Assembly: GCA_001939145.1 (NCBI GenBank)
Contig: LSRX01000708.1
Span: 273,765-337,764 of the forward strand
Source: Symbiodinium microadriaticum
Lineage: Eukaryota > Sar > Dinophyceae > Suessiales > Symbiodiniaceae
Direction of reading: 5' to 3'
DNA length: 64,000 bases
Under the pieces are notes generated by a model. That model was not told the origin of the DNA. It did no database searches and worked only from the letters and a program-made list of their open reading frames with translations. Position 1 is the first letter of the stretch. The number at the start of each line of letters is the position of its first letter. Positions 27,162 to 37,322 of this stretch are shown here, in pieces. A program made the translations under genes and the position numbers.

Positions 27162-27702
27162 CATAACCAGGTTTAGGGTTTCGTTTCTTTGGGGTTTATG
27201 GGGAAGTGGGGGTATTTTCTTTGGAAGCTCTTGTGGGCTCAGGGGGCCTAGCATCGGGTCAGGGGGCCTAGCATCGGGGGGTATCGTATTTAAATAATGG
27301 GTGTTTATAGAGGCTTCTTCAAGAAATGTCTCATTTGAAGAGAGGTGTCCCTGTCATGAGAACCTTGGAGTCCCCCCAAATTTCTGAAAATGAGAACCTT
27401 GGAGTCCCCGTTTTCTTCGGCTGCCGGGCGGGCTGACGCAAACGCCAGCGGAGGAAGTGGGACAGGAGAGCCGCACGAAGGGTAAGGGCCGGGCTTGAAC
27501 AGGTTCCCACTGCTGCAATAGCAAAGTCCCGCGGAACTCTCGATTCAAGCCATGTAAGACCTTGCAAGACACACCGCAAAAACGCCACGCAACCCCCACA
27601 ATGCCTACATATAACCTCCTGAAGCCCTTACTGAAACCTATCGAACCCCTTACAAAAGCTCACAATCCCTAGAACTTCCTATAAGAAAGAGCTTTCCGGT
27701 AC

Positions 27703-27805
27703 TATAGGGGCCTAAATCAATTACCAATACTATTTTGTGGGGGTTCCTTATTATGATTGTAGTATAGTAGACCCCAAAACCCTATTCTAATTACTCCTAA
27801 ACCCC
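27703..27805. mobile_element. MITE-like element, family F
   Basis: ATAGGGGCCTAAATCAATTA at the left and CCCCAAAACCCTATTCTAAT at the right bracket GGGGGTTCCTTATTATGAT. Further copies are at 29981, 31592, 50056, 59699 and 62478, plus one split by the copia element. Confidence 0.7.
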
Positions 27806-27895
27806 CCAAAAACCCCAGAATAGATCCTTAAGGCCCCAAACCCTAAACCCCGAACCCCTGAACCCAAAAAGCCCCAAACCCTATTTTTGGCCCCG

Positions 27896-28002
27896 ATATG
27901 GGTAGTTCTCTAAGTTAGGGTCCCTTTTGGGGTCCTTGTATAAGGGTGCCGTACGATTTTGGGGACCTACAAGGGGACCCTAGTTTAGAGAACTACCCAT
28001 AT
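27896..28002. mobile_element. MITE-like element, family D
   Basis: ATATGGGTAGTTCTCTAAGT at the left is mirrored by AGTTTAGAGAACTACCCATA at the right; nearly 29 bp pair. The centre (AAGGGTGCCGTAC) matches the copy at 12581 in reverse complement. Confidence 0.75.
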
Positions 28003-28090
28003 AGTACCCTTATAGAAACCCTATAGAGACCCTTCTAGATCCCTTTAAGGAACCTTGAAAAGGGACCCTAGAGAACTACCCCCCATATCC

Positions 28091-28168
28091 GACACTTCGG
28101 AGATCCCCAGGTCGACCTTGGACAACCCTTTCGCAGGAGATCCTTTCGGCACTGAAGAGGCGCTCAGG
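28091..28168 (+). CDS. Possible LRR-like exon
   Basis: One frame reads DTSEIPRSTLDNPFAGDPFG then TEEALRR. TLDNPFAGDPFGTEEAL loosely fits a ribonuclease-inhibitor-type leucine-rich repeat (LxxNPFGDxG). It is weaker than the islands at 36692 and 49141. Confidence 0.3.
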
Positions 28169-28189
28169 AGGGGGGTTTTAGGGGTTGAA

Positions 28190-28313
28190 TTGGGGCTTAG
28201 GGTTTAGGGTTTAGGGTAAGTTTAGAGTTTAGCGCTTAGGGTCTAGGGTTGAGGGTTTAGGGTCAGTTTAGGGTTTAGGGCTTAGGGCTTAGGGCTTAGT
28301 TAGGGTTTAGAGT
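28190..28313. repeat. TTTAGGG-like tract up to the assembly gap
   Basis: Repeated TTTAGGG and CTTAGGG units run directly into the N block, so the repeat probably caused the gap. Confidence 0.85.
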
Positions 28314-28364
28314 NNNNNNNNNNNNNNNNNNNNNNNNNNNNNNNNNNNNNNNNNNNNNNNNNNN
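28314..28364. other. Assembly gap (51 N)
   Basis: A run of undetermined bases. True length unknown. Confidence 1.
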
Positions 28365-29295
28365 CTTGGGGAGGGGGGGGGGTGGTCTTGTCAGGGTTTT
28401 TTGGGGTTGAGGGTTTGGGCTTGTTTTGGGGGTCTTGTGGGGTTTAGGATTTTGGGTTTAGGGGATTGGGGGTTTAGGGCTTAGAAGGTTTAGGGTTTGG
28501 CATGGGGTGGAGGTTAGGGTTGAAGGGTTATGCTTGCAAGAGGATTTCGGGCTGGTTTAGGGCGTCATGGCATGTCCCAAAACCAAAGCTTTTTCGAACT
28601 ATTTCAGGCCCATTTAGAATGGCACCGCAGGGCGCGAGGCCCCCCATAGAAATGGTAATTTCTCGAGCCGCTGGTGAGGAGGGTAACAAGGGGTGTTTAG
28701 TCAGATTTACAGATTTACAGTATACGCATAGAGCCCCTACACTGTTATTTTGTGTATATCTACACCGAAGCCGTATGCCAGTTATGGCCCCCATATACCA
28801 CCCTTTCGGTCTTTTGGTATTTCCCTACCAAAACTGAGAACAGGAACCTCTTGACGTCGTAAGTCAGGGCTACTGGAGAACTTAACCCTAAATCCTAAAC
28901 CCCAAACCCAATCTTGCGACCCAGAAGGGCTTTGGGGTCTTTGGGGTTTGGAGCTTGAGACGAGGTTTAGGGGGTTTAGGGCTTAGGGTTTAGGGGAGCT
29001 CCAGACGAGGTTTAGGGCTTTGGGTTTAATCAGCTCAAGGATACCGGATTGTAGACACCAATGACCAAGTCAATGGAAGGTCTTTTCGCAACACAGCCTA
29101 GCTTGGAGATCCCATTTCCTACAAGTTCCTGTTCATAAACTTAGGTTTGATTTACATGCAGATCATCACCTTTCTCAAACATATACTAAACCCTCATCTC
29201 CTCGAGTTTCTAACGCGGCATCAAACCCTGACTCTGCCGACCCTTGCGACTTACGGTTGTAGGAACCCCATACCAAACATCAAACCTAAACCCGA

Positions 29296-29400
29296 ATGGC
29301 AAAGGCCCCTTCTACTAAAACGTCAAAGGGAAAGTTGCTGGCTGAGGCAACGGATGGTGTGGCTGATCGAGGCACCCGCTTTCGGGCGTCTGAAACTTAG
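29296..29400 (+). CDS. Possible short exon with ATG
   Basis: ATG opens a 34-codon frame, MAKAPSTKTSKGKLLAEATD then GVADRGTRFRASET, before TAG. The Lys-rich start has ordinary protein composition. The family is unknown and it may be a first exon. Confidence 0.28.
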   Translation: MAKAPSTKTSKGKLLAEATDGVADRGTRFRASET

Positions 29401-29980
29401 GGGTTTTGCAGGAGCCTGGGTCTCCTCTAAGGTTTTCCTGTTGAGGCTTTCGGGCTTTGCCGGTTTGGGCTTGTACAACGGCTCCTTTAAGAGCTTTAGG
29501 TTCGGGTAAGGGGTTTTTTTAAGGCTTAGGATTTACCTCTTGAGAATTTAGGGGTATAAGATTTAGCAATGTAGTGAATTCTGGGTAAATGGTGTAGAGT
29601 ACGTTTGAAGGTTTAGGGCTTGTTCAGGAATTTGGTGATTGAGGGTGTTGTGCAGGTATTCATGGGTCGGGGTCTCGGATGTACTGATTCAGGGTTCGGG
29701 TTTCTGGATTTACAACTCTGGGCCGTTTAAGGCTTATGGTTTATGCCGGCAGTGCTTTAGGGCTCAGGGTTGATGTGTTCACATCTTCTTTTGGTTGGCG
29801 CTTGCTTCGTTTGCGGTGGTCGGTGTACATTACACAGGATTGAGCCGGGATTGCCAGACGTTGACCATATGCACCCCGAGCCAACAAACTCACGCACAGG
29901 TCTGAACGGTAAGGAAAGACTTAAAGAAAACAACTACCCTAATCCATGTCCTGCATCGTGTATAGGGGTGTAAATATTTG

Positions 29981-30062
29981 CCCATAGCATGTTGGGGTTC
30001 CTTATTTATATCTATAGTATAAGATACCCCCAAACCCTATTCTAATTATTAAGGCCCCTAGA
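29981..30062. mobile_element. MITE-like element, family F (left end truncated)
   Basis: GTTGGGGTTCCTTATTTATA and CCCCCAAACCCTATTCTAAT then TATTAAGGCCCCTA match the family. The left terminus is short. Confidence 0.65.
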
Positions 30063-30799
30063 TTCGTCACGTGGTAGAATCTCTCGTTGCCCATATGACA
30101 GCTCTCCTCGGTTTCTTATTTGAGAGTGATCGTCAAAAACTCCTTAACCACAACACAAATCCGAACCACCACCTCACCCTACGGACCTTGGCAACCCTAA
30201 ATCTTAAACCCTAAACCTTAGCAAACTTAGGTTTTTGGCACAAAGCCCACACCCCGACATTCCTACGACGACGAAACGCCAAGCCTTGTCGATGCCTCTC
30301 GGCTCACTCTGAATCAAAGAGCTCCGGACGCAAAAGGAACAGCACCGACCATCGTAGAAGGTTCAAAAGGTTCTCAAGGCTTAGGGGACGAACTGCTACA
30401 AAGTCGCACCTGGTAAAGCCGCAATGTTTCGAAGGTGTACTCCTACCTGACTTCGAACTTTCGCCAAGGGTTCTTCTCAGCAGTTCAGTCTGATCTTTTG
30501 AGTGACAATCAAGCCTGTGTAAAAAAGGGCTAAGCCCCAAAAACATGAACCCTTGAGCCCTACACGCCAAGAAAATTTTAACCCCCTAAGCCTCTAAAGC
30601 CCTAAAGCCCTCCCCGGATATCTTGTGTAGTGACTAGTCATGGCTACAAGTTTCGTGTTTGTTTTTTTCAGACTGACTATCAATTATCACGCATAGTAGT
30701 AGCATTAGCTTTGGCCTTGGCCCGCCTGGTCCAGCTCTCTTGTGATTTCGCATCTGCTCATGGAAGCCGCAGCAAGCACCGTCACGGAGACTTGGCGGT

Positions 30800-30925
30800 T
30801 AAGGGTCTAGGTTAGGGTTTAGGGTTTAGGGTTTAGGTTAGGGTTAAGGGGTAGGGTAGGGTTTAGGGTTTAGGTTAGGGTTTCTTAGGAGGGGTTTAGG
30901 GGTTTAGGCGTTTAGGGTTCAGGTT
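30800..30925. repeat. TTTAGGG-like tract
   Basis: Dense GGTTTAGGG units with GGTTAGGG variants. Confidence 0.85.
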
Positions 30926-31018
30926 GCAGCTTCGGGGTGCGCCCCGGCGGCCTACGGATTTGGCGCAAAACGGCCGGTTTTGGGGGGGCTTGGGTTCTGG
31001 GTATCGGAAGCTTGTTGG

Positions 31019-31128
31019 CCCAGAGACTCCAAATCCCCTCAGTTAAGGAATATATACCTTAAACTATACTAGGAACCCTAATATGATTTATATAAAGTGT
31101 ATATTCCTTAATTGAGGGGTTGTGGGGG
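31019..31128. mobile_element. MITE-like element, family E
   Basis: CCCAGAGACTCCAAATCCCC at the left and TTCCTTAATTGAGGGGTTG at the right, with GGAACCCTAATATGATTTA in the centre. The outer right terminus has decayed. Confidence 0.65.
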
Positions 31129-31298
31129 GTTTGCTTGTTTAGCCAAGAGCCGACCGAAGCACAGCGCGAAACTCGACACCGCACGGCCCAAATACATTGT
31201 AAAATCCCGTAAGGGCAGCGTGGGCAGCGAGTTCCAAGCTGTTCCACGCAACGATTGCGAAAAGTTGTGTGTAGAAGGATTTCCGATAGGGCCATGTA

Positions 31299-31368
31299 AG
31301 GTTGTACAAGAGTTTCTGTAACCCTTACGCCACAGTATGGTAAGGGCTGCAGAAACTCTTATACAGTA
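31299..31368. mobile_element. Palindromic element
   Basis: TGTACAAGAGTTTCTGTAAC at the left is mirrored by GCAGAAACTCTTATACA at the right around a short loop. Confidence 0.55.
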
Positions 31369-31591
31369 GCACAAAGTCCTGCACCATTGCGGACGATTCC
31401 AGCCCCTGAATTGTGAACACCAAACGGCGGCTTTGTTCCCCTTTCCTTAATCTTTCAACCGCTGTGAGGTCTTTACGATGGTTCAAGAGGTGGGTCATCA
31501 AAGAAAATTTATTTCATAAGGTTCTTCTAGATACCGGAACGCCCACTGTCACTACCCCTGAAAGGACAAGCCCTGTTTGGTATTTAAGGCA

Positions 31592-31710
31592 ATGTAGGGG
31601 CCTAAATAATTACCAATCCTATTCTGGGGTTTCCTTATCATGGTTATAAGACTAAGTTACAGTATAACATGCCCGAAAACCCTTATACTAATTGTTAAGG
31701 CTTCTACATT
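31592..31710. mobile_element. MITE-like element, family F
   Basis: ATGTAGGGGCCTAAATAATT at the left and AATTGTTAAGGCTTCTACAT at the right form inverted termini. This is the most complete copy in the window. Confidence 0.75.
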
Positions 31711-31828
31711 ACCTATAATCTCCATTATTTAAGGATGCTAAAAGGTAACCCCAAAAAGGAACTACAACGGAGACTATAGGTACATTCCTTACATGTGGGG
31801 TCTGGGCCTTGGTTCTTTAAGTCAACTT

Positions 31829-31907
31829 CTAGCAGACAAGGAGTTGGTGGACTTTCTCGTGCGGGCGAAATGTACGACGCTCCATGCGTGCGAGCTGCTT
31901 TGGTACA
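31829..31907 (+). CDS. Possible LRR-like exon
   Basis: A frame reads LLADKELVDFLVRAKCTTLH then ACELLW. The pattern resembles the helix-loop-strand part of a ribonuclease-inhibitor-type leucine-rich repeat. The borders are uncertain. Confidence 0.3.
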
Positions 31908-32135
31908 GATGTCCGGGATTTCGGGTGTAGGCTTTTAGGGCTTGGGTGTAGGCTTTACGGTTTGGTGTTTAAGGTTGATTCTGTGGTCTGGGGAGTGGGG
32001 GGGCGACGGGTTTCGGCGTTGCGTGGCCAGCTGTTCCTGTATTTGTAAACTCTCAAGGGAGGCTTTCTTGGAGTGTAACATACGGGCGAACACAATTAGC
32101 AATTTTAAGGTCATGCACCCCAGTACATTCTTTGT

Positions 32136-32851
32136 ATAAAGGCCTCCATATGACTACTGTAGTGTCACCCTCAGAGAAGCCCGTCATCATAAACCCTAAG
32201 CCCTAAACCCTGAGGCCCTTATGTCATTGGAGATGCCGGAGCTTCGCTTTGCGATGTTGGGATCTCCAGGGTTAATTTTCAGGGTTTCGAGTTGTAGGGC
32301 TTTGGCGGTTTGTGGTTCTATAAGGGGTCACCGAAGCCTTAAGCCATAAACCCTAAACCTCTAAACCCCTAAAGCCCTAACCCCTCAACCCCCTCTTTAA
32401 AGGTTCTATAGGGGCTACCATGCGAGTTCAGGGTCTTACTAGATGAATGGCTGCACGTTAACTTTTTTGGGATAATATACTCCCCTACAAAACTGAAAGT
32501 GTACATTTTCNAAGTTATAAAGGCCTCCATATGATGGCATCCTACTGTAGTGTCACCCTCAGAGAAGCCCGTCATCATAAACCCTAAGCCCTAAACCCTG
32601 AGGCCCTTATGTCATTGGAGATGCCGGAGCTTCGCTTTGCGATGTTGGGATCTCCAGGGTTATTTTTCAGGGTTTCGAGTTGTAGGGCTTTGGGGGTTTT
32701 GGTTCTCTAAGGGGTCCCCGAGGCCTTAAACCCTATAAACCCTAAACCCCTATGCCCTCAACCCCCCTCTTTAAAAGTTCTATAGTGGTACCATACGAGT
32801 TCAGGGTCTTAGTAAATATTCTCCCCTACAAAACTGAAAGTGTACACTTTC
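32136..32851. repeat. ~375-bp direct duplication
   Basis: 32136-32511 and 32517-32851 are near-identical, both starting ATAAAGGCCTCCATATGA and ending at TCCCCTACAAAACTGAAAGT then GTACA. The second copy lacks about 35 bp. The lone N at 32511 sits at the junction, so the duplication could be real or an assembly join. Confidence 0.85.
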
Positions 32852-32875
32852 TTGGGCTTATGAACCCGCACACTA

Positions 32876-32952
32876 AGAGTGTTTGAGTTACCATAATACA
32901 GAAACCACATTATTTACTATAGATCCCCATCATGGTAACTTACTCAAAAACT
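32876..32952. mobile_element. Palindromic element
   Basis: GTGTTTGAGTTACCAT at the left is mirrored by ATGGTAACTTACTCAAAAAC at the right. Confidence 0.5.
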
Positions 32953-32974
32953 CCTTAAGAAGAACCCAGTAAAG

Positions 32975-33060
32975 GCCGTAGAGAAGCCCAGGCTGAAGCT
33001 CTTTGGCGCCGCGGCCGAGCGAGTAGCCATCGCACTGGCTGCAAACACAAGCATCTGGGG
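32975..33060 (+). CDS. Possible LRR (ribonuclease-inhibitor-type) exon
   Basis: A frame reads AVEKPRLKLFGAAAERVAIA then LAANTSIWG. GAAAERVAIALAANTSI matches the helical half of RI-type repeats (GAxxLAxALxxNTxL). These repeats form protein-binding solenoids. Candidate partner exons lie at 34563, 35673, 36692, 49141, 49438 and 52049. Confidence 0.42.
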
Positions 33061-33769
33061 CCAGTTTTTTTTTTTTTTGGGGGGGGGGTTAGGGGTTACA
33101 GGGGCATTTGGGGCCAGCATGGGGTATAGGGTTTATTGAGGTTTAGGGGTTTAGGGTTTATAGGGGTTATAGGTGTTATAGGGATTTAGGGGTTTAGGGG
33201 TTTAGAGTTTAGGGGTCTAGGGGTTTAGAGTGTATACTAAAAGCAGAATGTATTATAACATACATCATAGCACAATATATGGCATTCTGAGTTATAGCAT
33301 CTGGGCAAGCAAGACCCCGATACTTCATAATGATCCACGAGCACACCTGAAGCTATCATTGTCTCCATCGCACATGATTGCAGAGTTTCCGCTCGCGAGA
33401 CGGGTTCCGCTGCACACTTCGGCCTGTTTTGCCTCGCAGAAAAGGCTATATCCACAATCCCTAAATCTCCATGTACCCATGTAGTATATACTTAGACCCT
33501 AAAGTACCTAATTATATAGGAACCCCTTTAAGACCTAAGTATATACTGTAACCCTAAACCCTAAACCCTATAGAACCCTTAAAGGAACCCTTATACCGAC
33601 CTTATGCTAACCCTTACGGGAACCCTTATACCGACCTTATGCTAACCCTTAAAGGAACCCTATATGGGTACATGGAGCCTTAGAGAACCTTTTAGGTTCA
33701 GGCGCCCCATGTCCCGGGGATCCAGTCCTTGCGGTTTAGTGTTTTGAGGCTCAGGGGGTTCTAGGGTCT

Positions 33770-33865
33770 AGGGTTTTAGGGTTTAGGGTTTAGGGTTTTA
33801 GGGTTTGGGGTTTTAGGGTTTAGGATTTCGGGTTGAGGGTTTTAGGGGTTGAGGGGGTTCAGTCT
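33770..33865. repeat. TTTAGGG-like tract
   Basis: Repeated GGGTTTTAGGGTTTAGGG units. Confidence 0.85.
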
Positions 33866-33925
33866 TTGAGGGTTTAGGGGTCAGTCATTGAAGGGTTTAA
33901 GGTTCAGGGTTTACCTGGAGCCCAA

Positions 33926-33998
33926 AAGCACCTCCCTTTTTAGGGTTCTTTATTATGAATTCTTTATATAAGTCCTTCAAAAGGTAGGTTATTTGGAG
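33926..33998. mobile_element. MITE-like element, family G
   Basis: CACCTCCCTTTTTAGGG at the left and AAAAGGTAGGTTATTTGG at the right are imperfect inverted termini. Relatives are at 34171, 57367 and 58583. Confidence 0.55.
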
Positions 33999-34170
33999 TT
34001 AAGGTATGGGGTTTGTGGTTCGACTCTTGGCTGAAAGAGGAAGGCCTGATTTGCGAAGAACCTGCTACTGTCTCACTCGGCCGTAGGCATAGCTTCTGGG
34101 AGAGGCTCTAGCCGCAAGCCCTAGACTTCGAACTTAACACTCCACACCCTAAGCCCTACCTATAGACCCT

Positions 34171-34250
34171 AAAGAGCCTACCTTTTTTAAGGACGTATAT
34201 AAGGAAATCCCAACAATAAGGAACCCCCAAAAAGGGGAGGTTGTTCCGAG
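34171..34250. mobile_element. MITE-like element, family G
   Basis: GCCTACCTTTTTTAAGGA at the left and CCCAAAAAGGGGAGGTTG at the right, with an AT-rich centre. Confidence 0.55.
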
Positions 34251-34446
34251 TCCAGGTAAACCCTGAAGCCAAAGCCACAAAACCCCAACTCCCCCTCTTG
34301 CACAAGAACTGAGAAAATCCACGAAGTCCTGGCCGCTTGTAGAGCTTTGGTTTAAAGGTCCCATGAAGGAAAAGATCATGGCACCTCTCTTAATTTCTCC
34401 TTGACAGAGCCGCCTGCAAACAATCCTGTAAAGCCTAACCTATGCT

Positions 34447-34530
34447 TACCCTAACCCCCCAGGTACCTACTATACAGGGTACTAGAGCCCCTAGGGCCCT
34501 ATATTAGTAGGTACCTGGGAGGTTAGGGTA
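34447..34530. mobile_element. 84-bp palindromic MITE-like element
   Basis: TACCCTAACCCCCCAGGTAC at the left is mirrored by GTACCTGGGAGGTTAGGGTA at the right, with about 26 paired bases. Only one copy is seen. Confidence 0.65.
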
Positions 34531-34562
34531 CAGGGATACCTCAACCCTAAACCCAAGCGAGC

Positions 34563-34649
34563 GCTCAGCAGCTGCACGGCCGAGGTGTCCGAACTCTTCG
34601 GCTGAACGAGTGCGATGTCGACAACAAGGCCTCGGGTCTTTCCCTGCAG
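34563..34649 (+). CDS. Possible LRR exon
   Basis: A frame reads AQQLHGRGVRTLRLNECDVD then NKASGLSLQ. VRTLRLNECDVD fits the LxxLxLxxCxI strand of a leucine-rich repeat. CTGCAG|ACC is at the 3' border, which is uncertain. Confidence 0.38.
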
Positions 34650-35160
34650 ACCTTTTCAGGGTTGGTTTAGGGGCTTAGGGTTTAGGGTTTAGGGGTTGTG
34701 TGCAGGCTGTTATCAACGCGTTCATTAAGGATGTATGCAGTTTTGTCATGTTGGTTTAGGTCGCGGTTTTCTTAAAGTGCTCGACGAAGGTCTTCACTGG
34801 GCGGCTTTTACTGAGGTCCTTGGTGGAGCCTTAGAAGGTTCTCTAAGTTGATACGGGGCGCCCAGATAGGCCCGGCAAAGTCTTTAATTACAGTTTTGCT
34901 TACAGTTTGTTGATTAAGTGTTTCAGGCGGGCGGTTTTACACGGATGCTGTAATGGGTCTTCGTGTGATTTCGCGAAGGTTTTCGAAGTGCATACAGTTT
35001 TGCAAGAGTTCCCTAGGGGTCAGATCTTGTTTTCATGTCAATGTAGAAGCCTGATGAACGCGCGAGGCTGTGTTTGGGGTTCATGATTATGCATACAGTA
35101 TAGCGTAAGTAATACAATAGATACAGTATAGCATAGATAGCATAGTAAGATTGAGTAGTA

Positions 35161-35250
35161 TATAGGCTCCTTAGTAGTTCCTTTTTGGGATTACCTTATA
35201 AGATTGTAAATATGAACCATAAAGAGGAACTACTTAGGAGCATATGGGTA
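35161..35250. mobile_element. MITE-like element, family B
   Basis: TATAGGCTCCTTAGTAGTTC at the left is mirrored by GAACTACTTAGGAGCATATG at the right; the centre has GGGATTACCTTAT. Confidence 0.75.
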
Positions 35251-35446
35251 GTGTAGTGTAGTGTAGTGCTGCCGATACTTCTGTGAAGTGTGCGTTACAT
35301 GGCCGACTCTGTGGTTCTATGGTGTGCGTCCCAGGCCGCCAAAGTCAGAAGAGAGCCGGGGCGAATAAGAATAAGAATAATAAGAAAAATAAGAATAATG
35401 AGAATAATAAGAATAATAACAATATATAGTAGTAATGACAATATGT

Positions 35447-35527
35447 GTAGCTTCTCTAAACTAGGGGCTCCCTTCAAATAAGGGTCCCGCACTGTATTGG
35501 TGACCTTAGATTAGAGAACTAACCACA
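35447..35527. mobile_element. MITE-like element, family D (diverged)
   Basis: GTGTAGCTTCTCTAAACTAG at the left and TTAGATTAGAGAACTAACCA at the right retain the family termini. Confidence 0.5.
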
Positions 35528-35672
35528 TAGTGTAGTCAGGAACCCCAAGGAGGAATATGGGTAATTAAATTATGGAGGCCCCTTAACCCTAAAGGAACTC
35601 CCAGGAGGAATATAGGTGACTATGAAGGCCCCTTACGGTATGTCCTGTGATGTGCAGCCTCGGATTCCCCAG

Positions 35673-35711
35673 GTCGGTTCTCTTCTAGCCGAGGCGTTGG
35701 AGGAGAAGCCG
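35673..35711 (+). CDS. Possible short LRR exon
   Basis: After GATTCCCCAG the frame reads VGSLLAEALEEKP. This matches the helical half of an RI-type repeat and would join naturally to the next island, which begins ENRCLRVL. Confidence 0.38.
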
Positions 35712-36338
35712 TAAAGAGTATAAAATCAGGGATTTCCCTGGGGCTTGGGGTTCAAGACTTTGGTTCAGAGTTTTTTGGATTCTATCCGAAATTGGGTTGA
35801 AGGTTTTATGAGGTTCAGTCTGTGGGGTGATTTGAGAGCTTTCAGCTTCGTGCATTTGACGCATTTAGCCTTGACAGGGATAGGGGATGTTTATGTGGAC
35901 CAGTGCAAAGCGCAGCTTGGAGCGTCGTTGGAACGTATATCACGGCTGCTGCTCTAAATTCAACATCCGCATGGCCAATGACCACACTATAGTTACTAAG
36001 GGCTAAGGTCTGCTAAGGCAATCTTTTGTGCCATGCTTTCGTGGGTTTAAGGTCATTCATAATCTATAGTATCGACCATGTTTCCTGTTTCTTCTAGCCA
36101 AACATTTTCCAATACCTACATCTGCCGGGTCTGGCGGCAAGGTGCAGCGGCAACTGTGAGACGTAAGTACACCTCCTAGTTTCTGAAGCCAGCCAGGCTG
36201 CGAACGCTAACCTTGTTAAGTTGTAGCGCCCGGAAGAGAGCGCTGCTCCAGATTTCCTCTGCTTCCCGGCAAGCGAACAACATCGTGAAAGAGCAATGCG
36301 CACATTCATGGAGCAGGGCATGTGGACGTGCATGCCTC

Positions 36339-36370
36339 TGTGTGTGTGTGCGCGTGTGTGTGTGTGTGTT
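36339..36370. repeat. (TG)n microsatellite
   Basis: About 15 TG units with a CGCG interruption. Confidence 0.95.
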
Positions 36371-36691
36371 TGTAGACGTACGTATGCCAGTAGGCCGGAA
36401 GACAGAGAGATACGTGGGTGTTCGTAACATTCAACGCATGCATGCAATCTTCAGCTGTTAAGCCAAGGCACACCAGCGTACTCACACAACCAGATGCGGA
36501 GATGGATGGAACGGAGATTGGAAAGCTTATCCCAAAACCCGAATCAATCTTAACAGCCCCAAAGGGAGAACCTGCAACCTAAGCCCTAAAGCCCCAAGAC
36601 CTGAATCTAAAGCATCCGACCGGCATCCCATGCATCGGCGCCTTCAAGCCCTAAACCAGCTTGCATCAACAAAAAACCCTAAGCTCTTCAG

Positions 36692-36794
36692 GAGAACCGT
36701 TGCCTCCGGGTCCTTTCCCTCTGTCGCAATCGCATCGGCCCTGCCGGCGCCGCGAAGTTAGCGGAGGTGCTGAGGACGAAGCTCTGGATCGGAA
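36692..36794 (+). CDS. LRR (ribonuclease-inhibitor-type) exon
   Basis: After a CTCTTCAG acceptor the frame reads ENRCLRVLSLCRNRIGPAGA then AKLAEVLRTKLWIG. LRVLSLCRNRIGPAGAAKLA is an almost canonical RI-type leucine-rich repeat: LxxLxLxxNxIG, then GAxxLAxxL. It is the clearest host exon in the window. The donor is unclear; GAG|GACG (a GA donor, known in dinoflagellates) near 36775 is possible. The copia element lies about 200 bp downstream, so it would sit in an intron. Confidence 0.5.
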
Positions 36795-36851
36795 GGGCAT
36801 CATCTTGGGATTTTAGAAGCGCGTTCTTGGATCCCAACGGCTTAGCAGCCC

Positions 36852-36922
36852 AATAGGTAAACTTTAAACTTTTTGGGTATATTAAACCCCTACTAAAAGA
36901 AAAGTTTAAACTTTTTTGGGCC
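36852..36922. mobile_element. Palindromic element
   Basis: GGTAAACTTTAAACTTTTTG at the left is mirrored by AAAAGTTTAAACTTTTTTGG at the right. Confidence 0.5.
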
Positions 36923-36968
36923 AGGGTACTGGGCAGCTAAGACGGGTCCAAAGTACCTATATAGTAGA

Positions 36969-37001
36969 ATGTAGGGTTCCTATATTAGGAGTTACTATGA
37001 T
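36969..37001. mobile_element. Left part of family F MITE split by copia
   Basis: ATGTAGGGTTCCTATATTAG resembles the left end of the family F copy at 31592. Its right part continues at 46296 after the copia element and its 5-bp target duplication. Confidence 0.5.
36997..37001. repeat. Target site duplication, copia left side
   Basis: ATGAT directly abuts the left LTR and is repeated at 46296-46300 at the right LTR. Five bases is the usual size for Ty1/copia integrases. Confidence 0.75.
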
Positions 37002-37303
37002 TCAAGAACGCCTTGATCGCTTACAGACAGCAGCTCAAAGAACAGATGCCATGGATCGCGCTCACAGTCGAATTTCGGTCTTTTTCCAGACAAACAAACA
37101 TCCTGCGTTGCATCGGCCTAGAGGATTGTACAAGTGCTAGGCCTTTGAGATGCTCAGCTAACTGAAACTACTTCGTAAACTGAAGTGACTGACCCAAGGG
37201 TGCTTGTTGCCGTAGCCTTCCCTGAGGGCCCAAAACACATCACGGTCGCAAAAGCATGGCTTCAAACTGTACTGCCCTGCATGACCTGACTTCGACACCT
37301 ACA
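37002..37303 (-). repeat. 3' LTR of the copia element
   Basis: 302 bp, starting TGTAGGTGTC on the minus strand at 37303. It matches the 5' LTR at 45997-46295 except for three extra bases near 37142 and the terminal base. The 3' end is ...CTTGA and not the usual CA. Confidence 0.85.
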
Positions 37304-37312
37304 CTCCTCCTT
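37304..37312 (-). promoter_or_regulatory. Polypurine tract
   Basis: AAGGAGGAG directly precedes the TG of the 3' LTR on the minus strand, the expected site and composition for the plus-strand DNA primer. The pol stop codon is 20 bp upstream. Confidence 0.7.
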
Positions 37313-37322
37313 GGACCTGGCG

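Noticed and set aside
36094-36447. 117-codon minus-strand frame
   Set aside because: It includes the (TG)n repeat as Thr/His and shows no domain.
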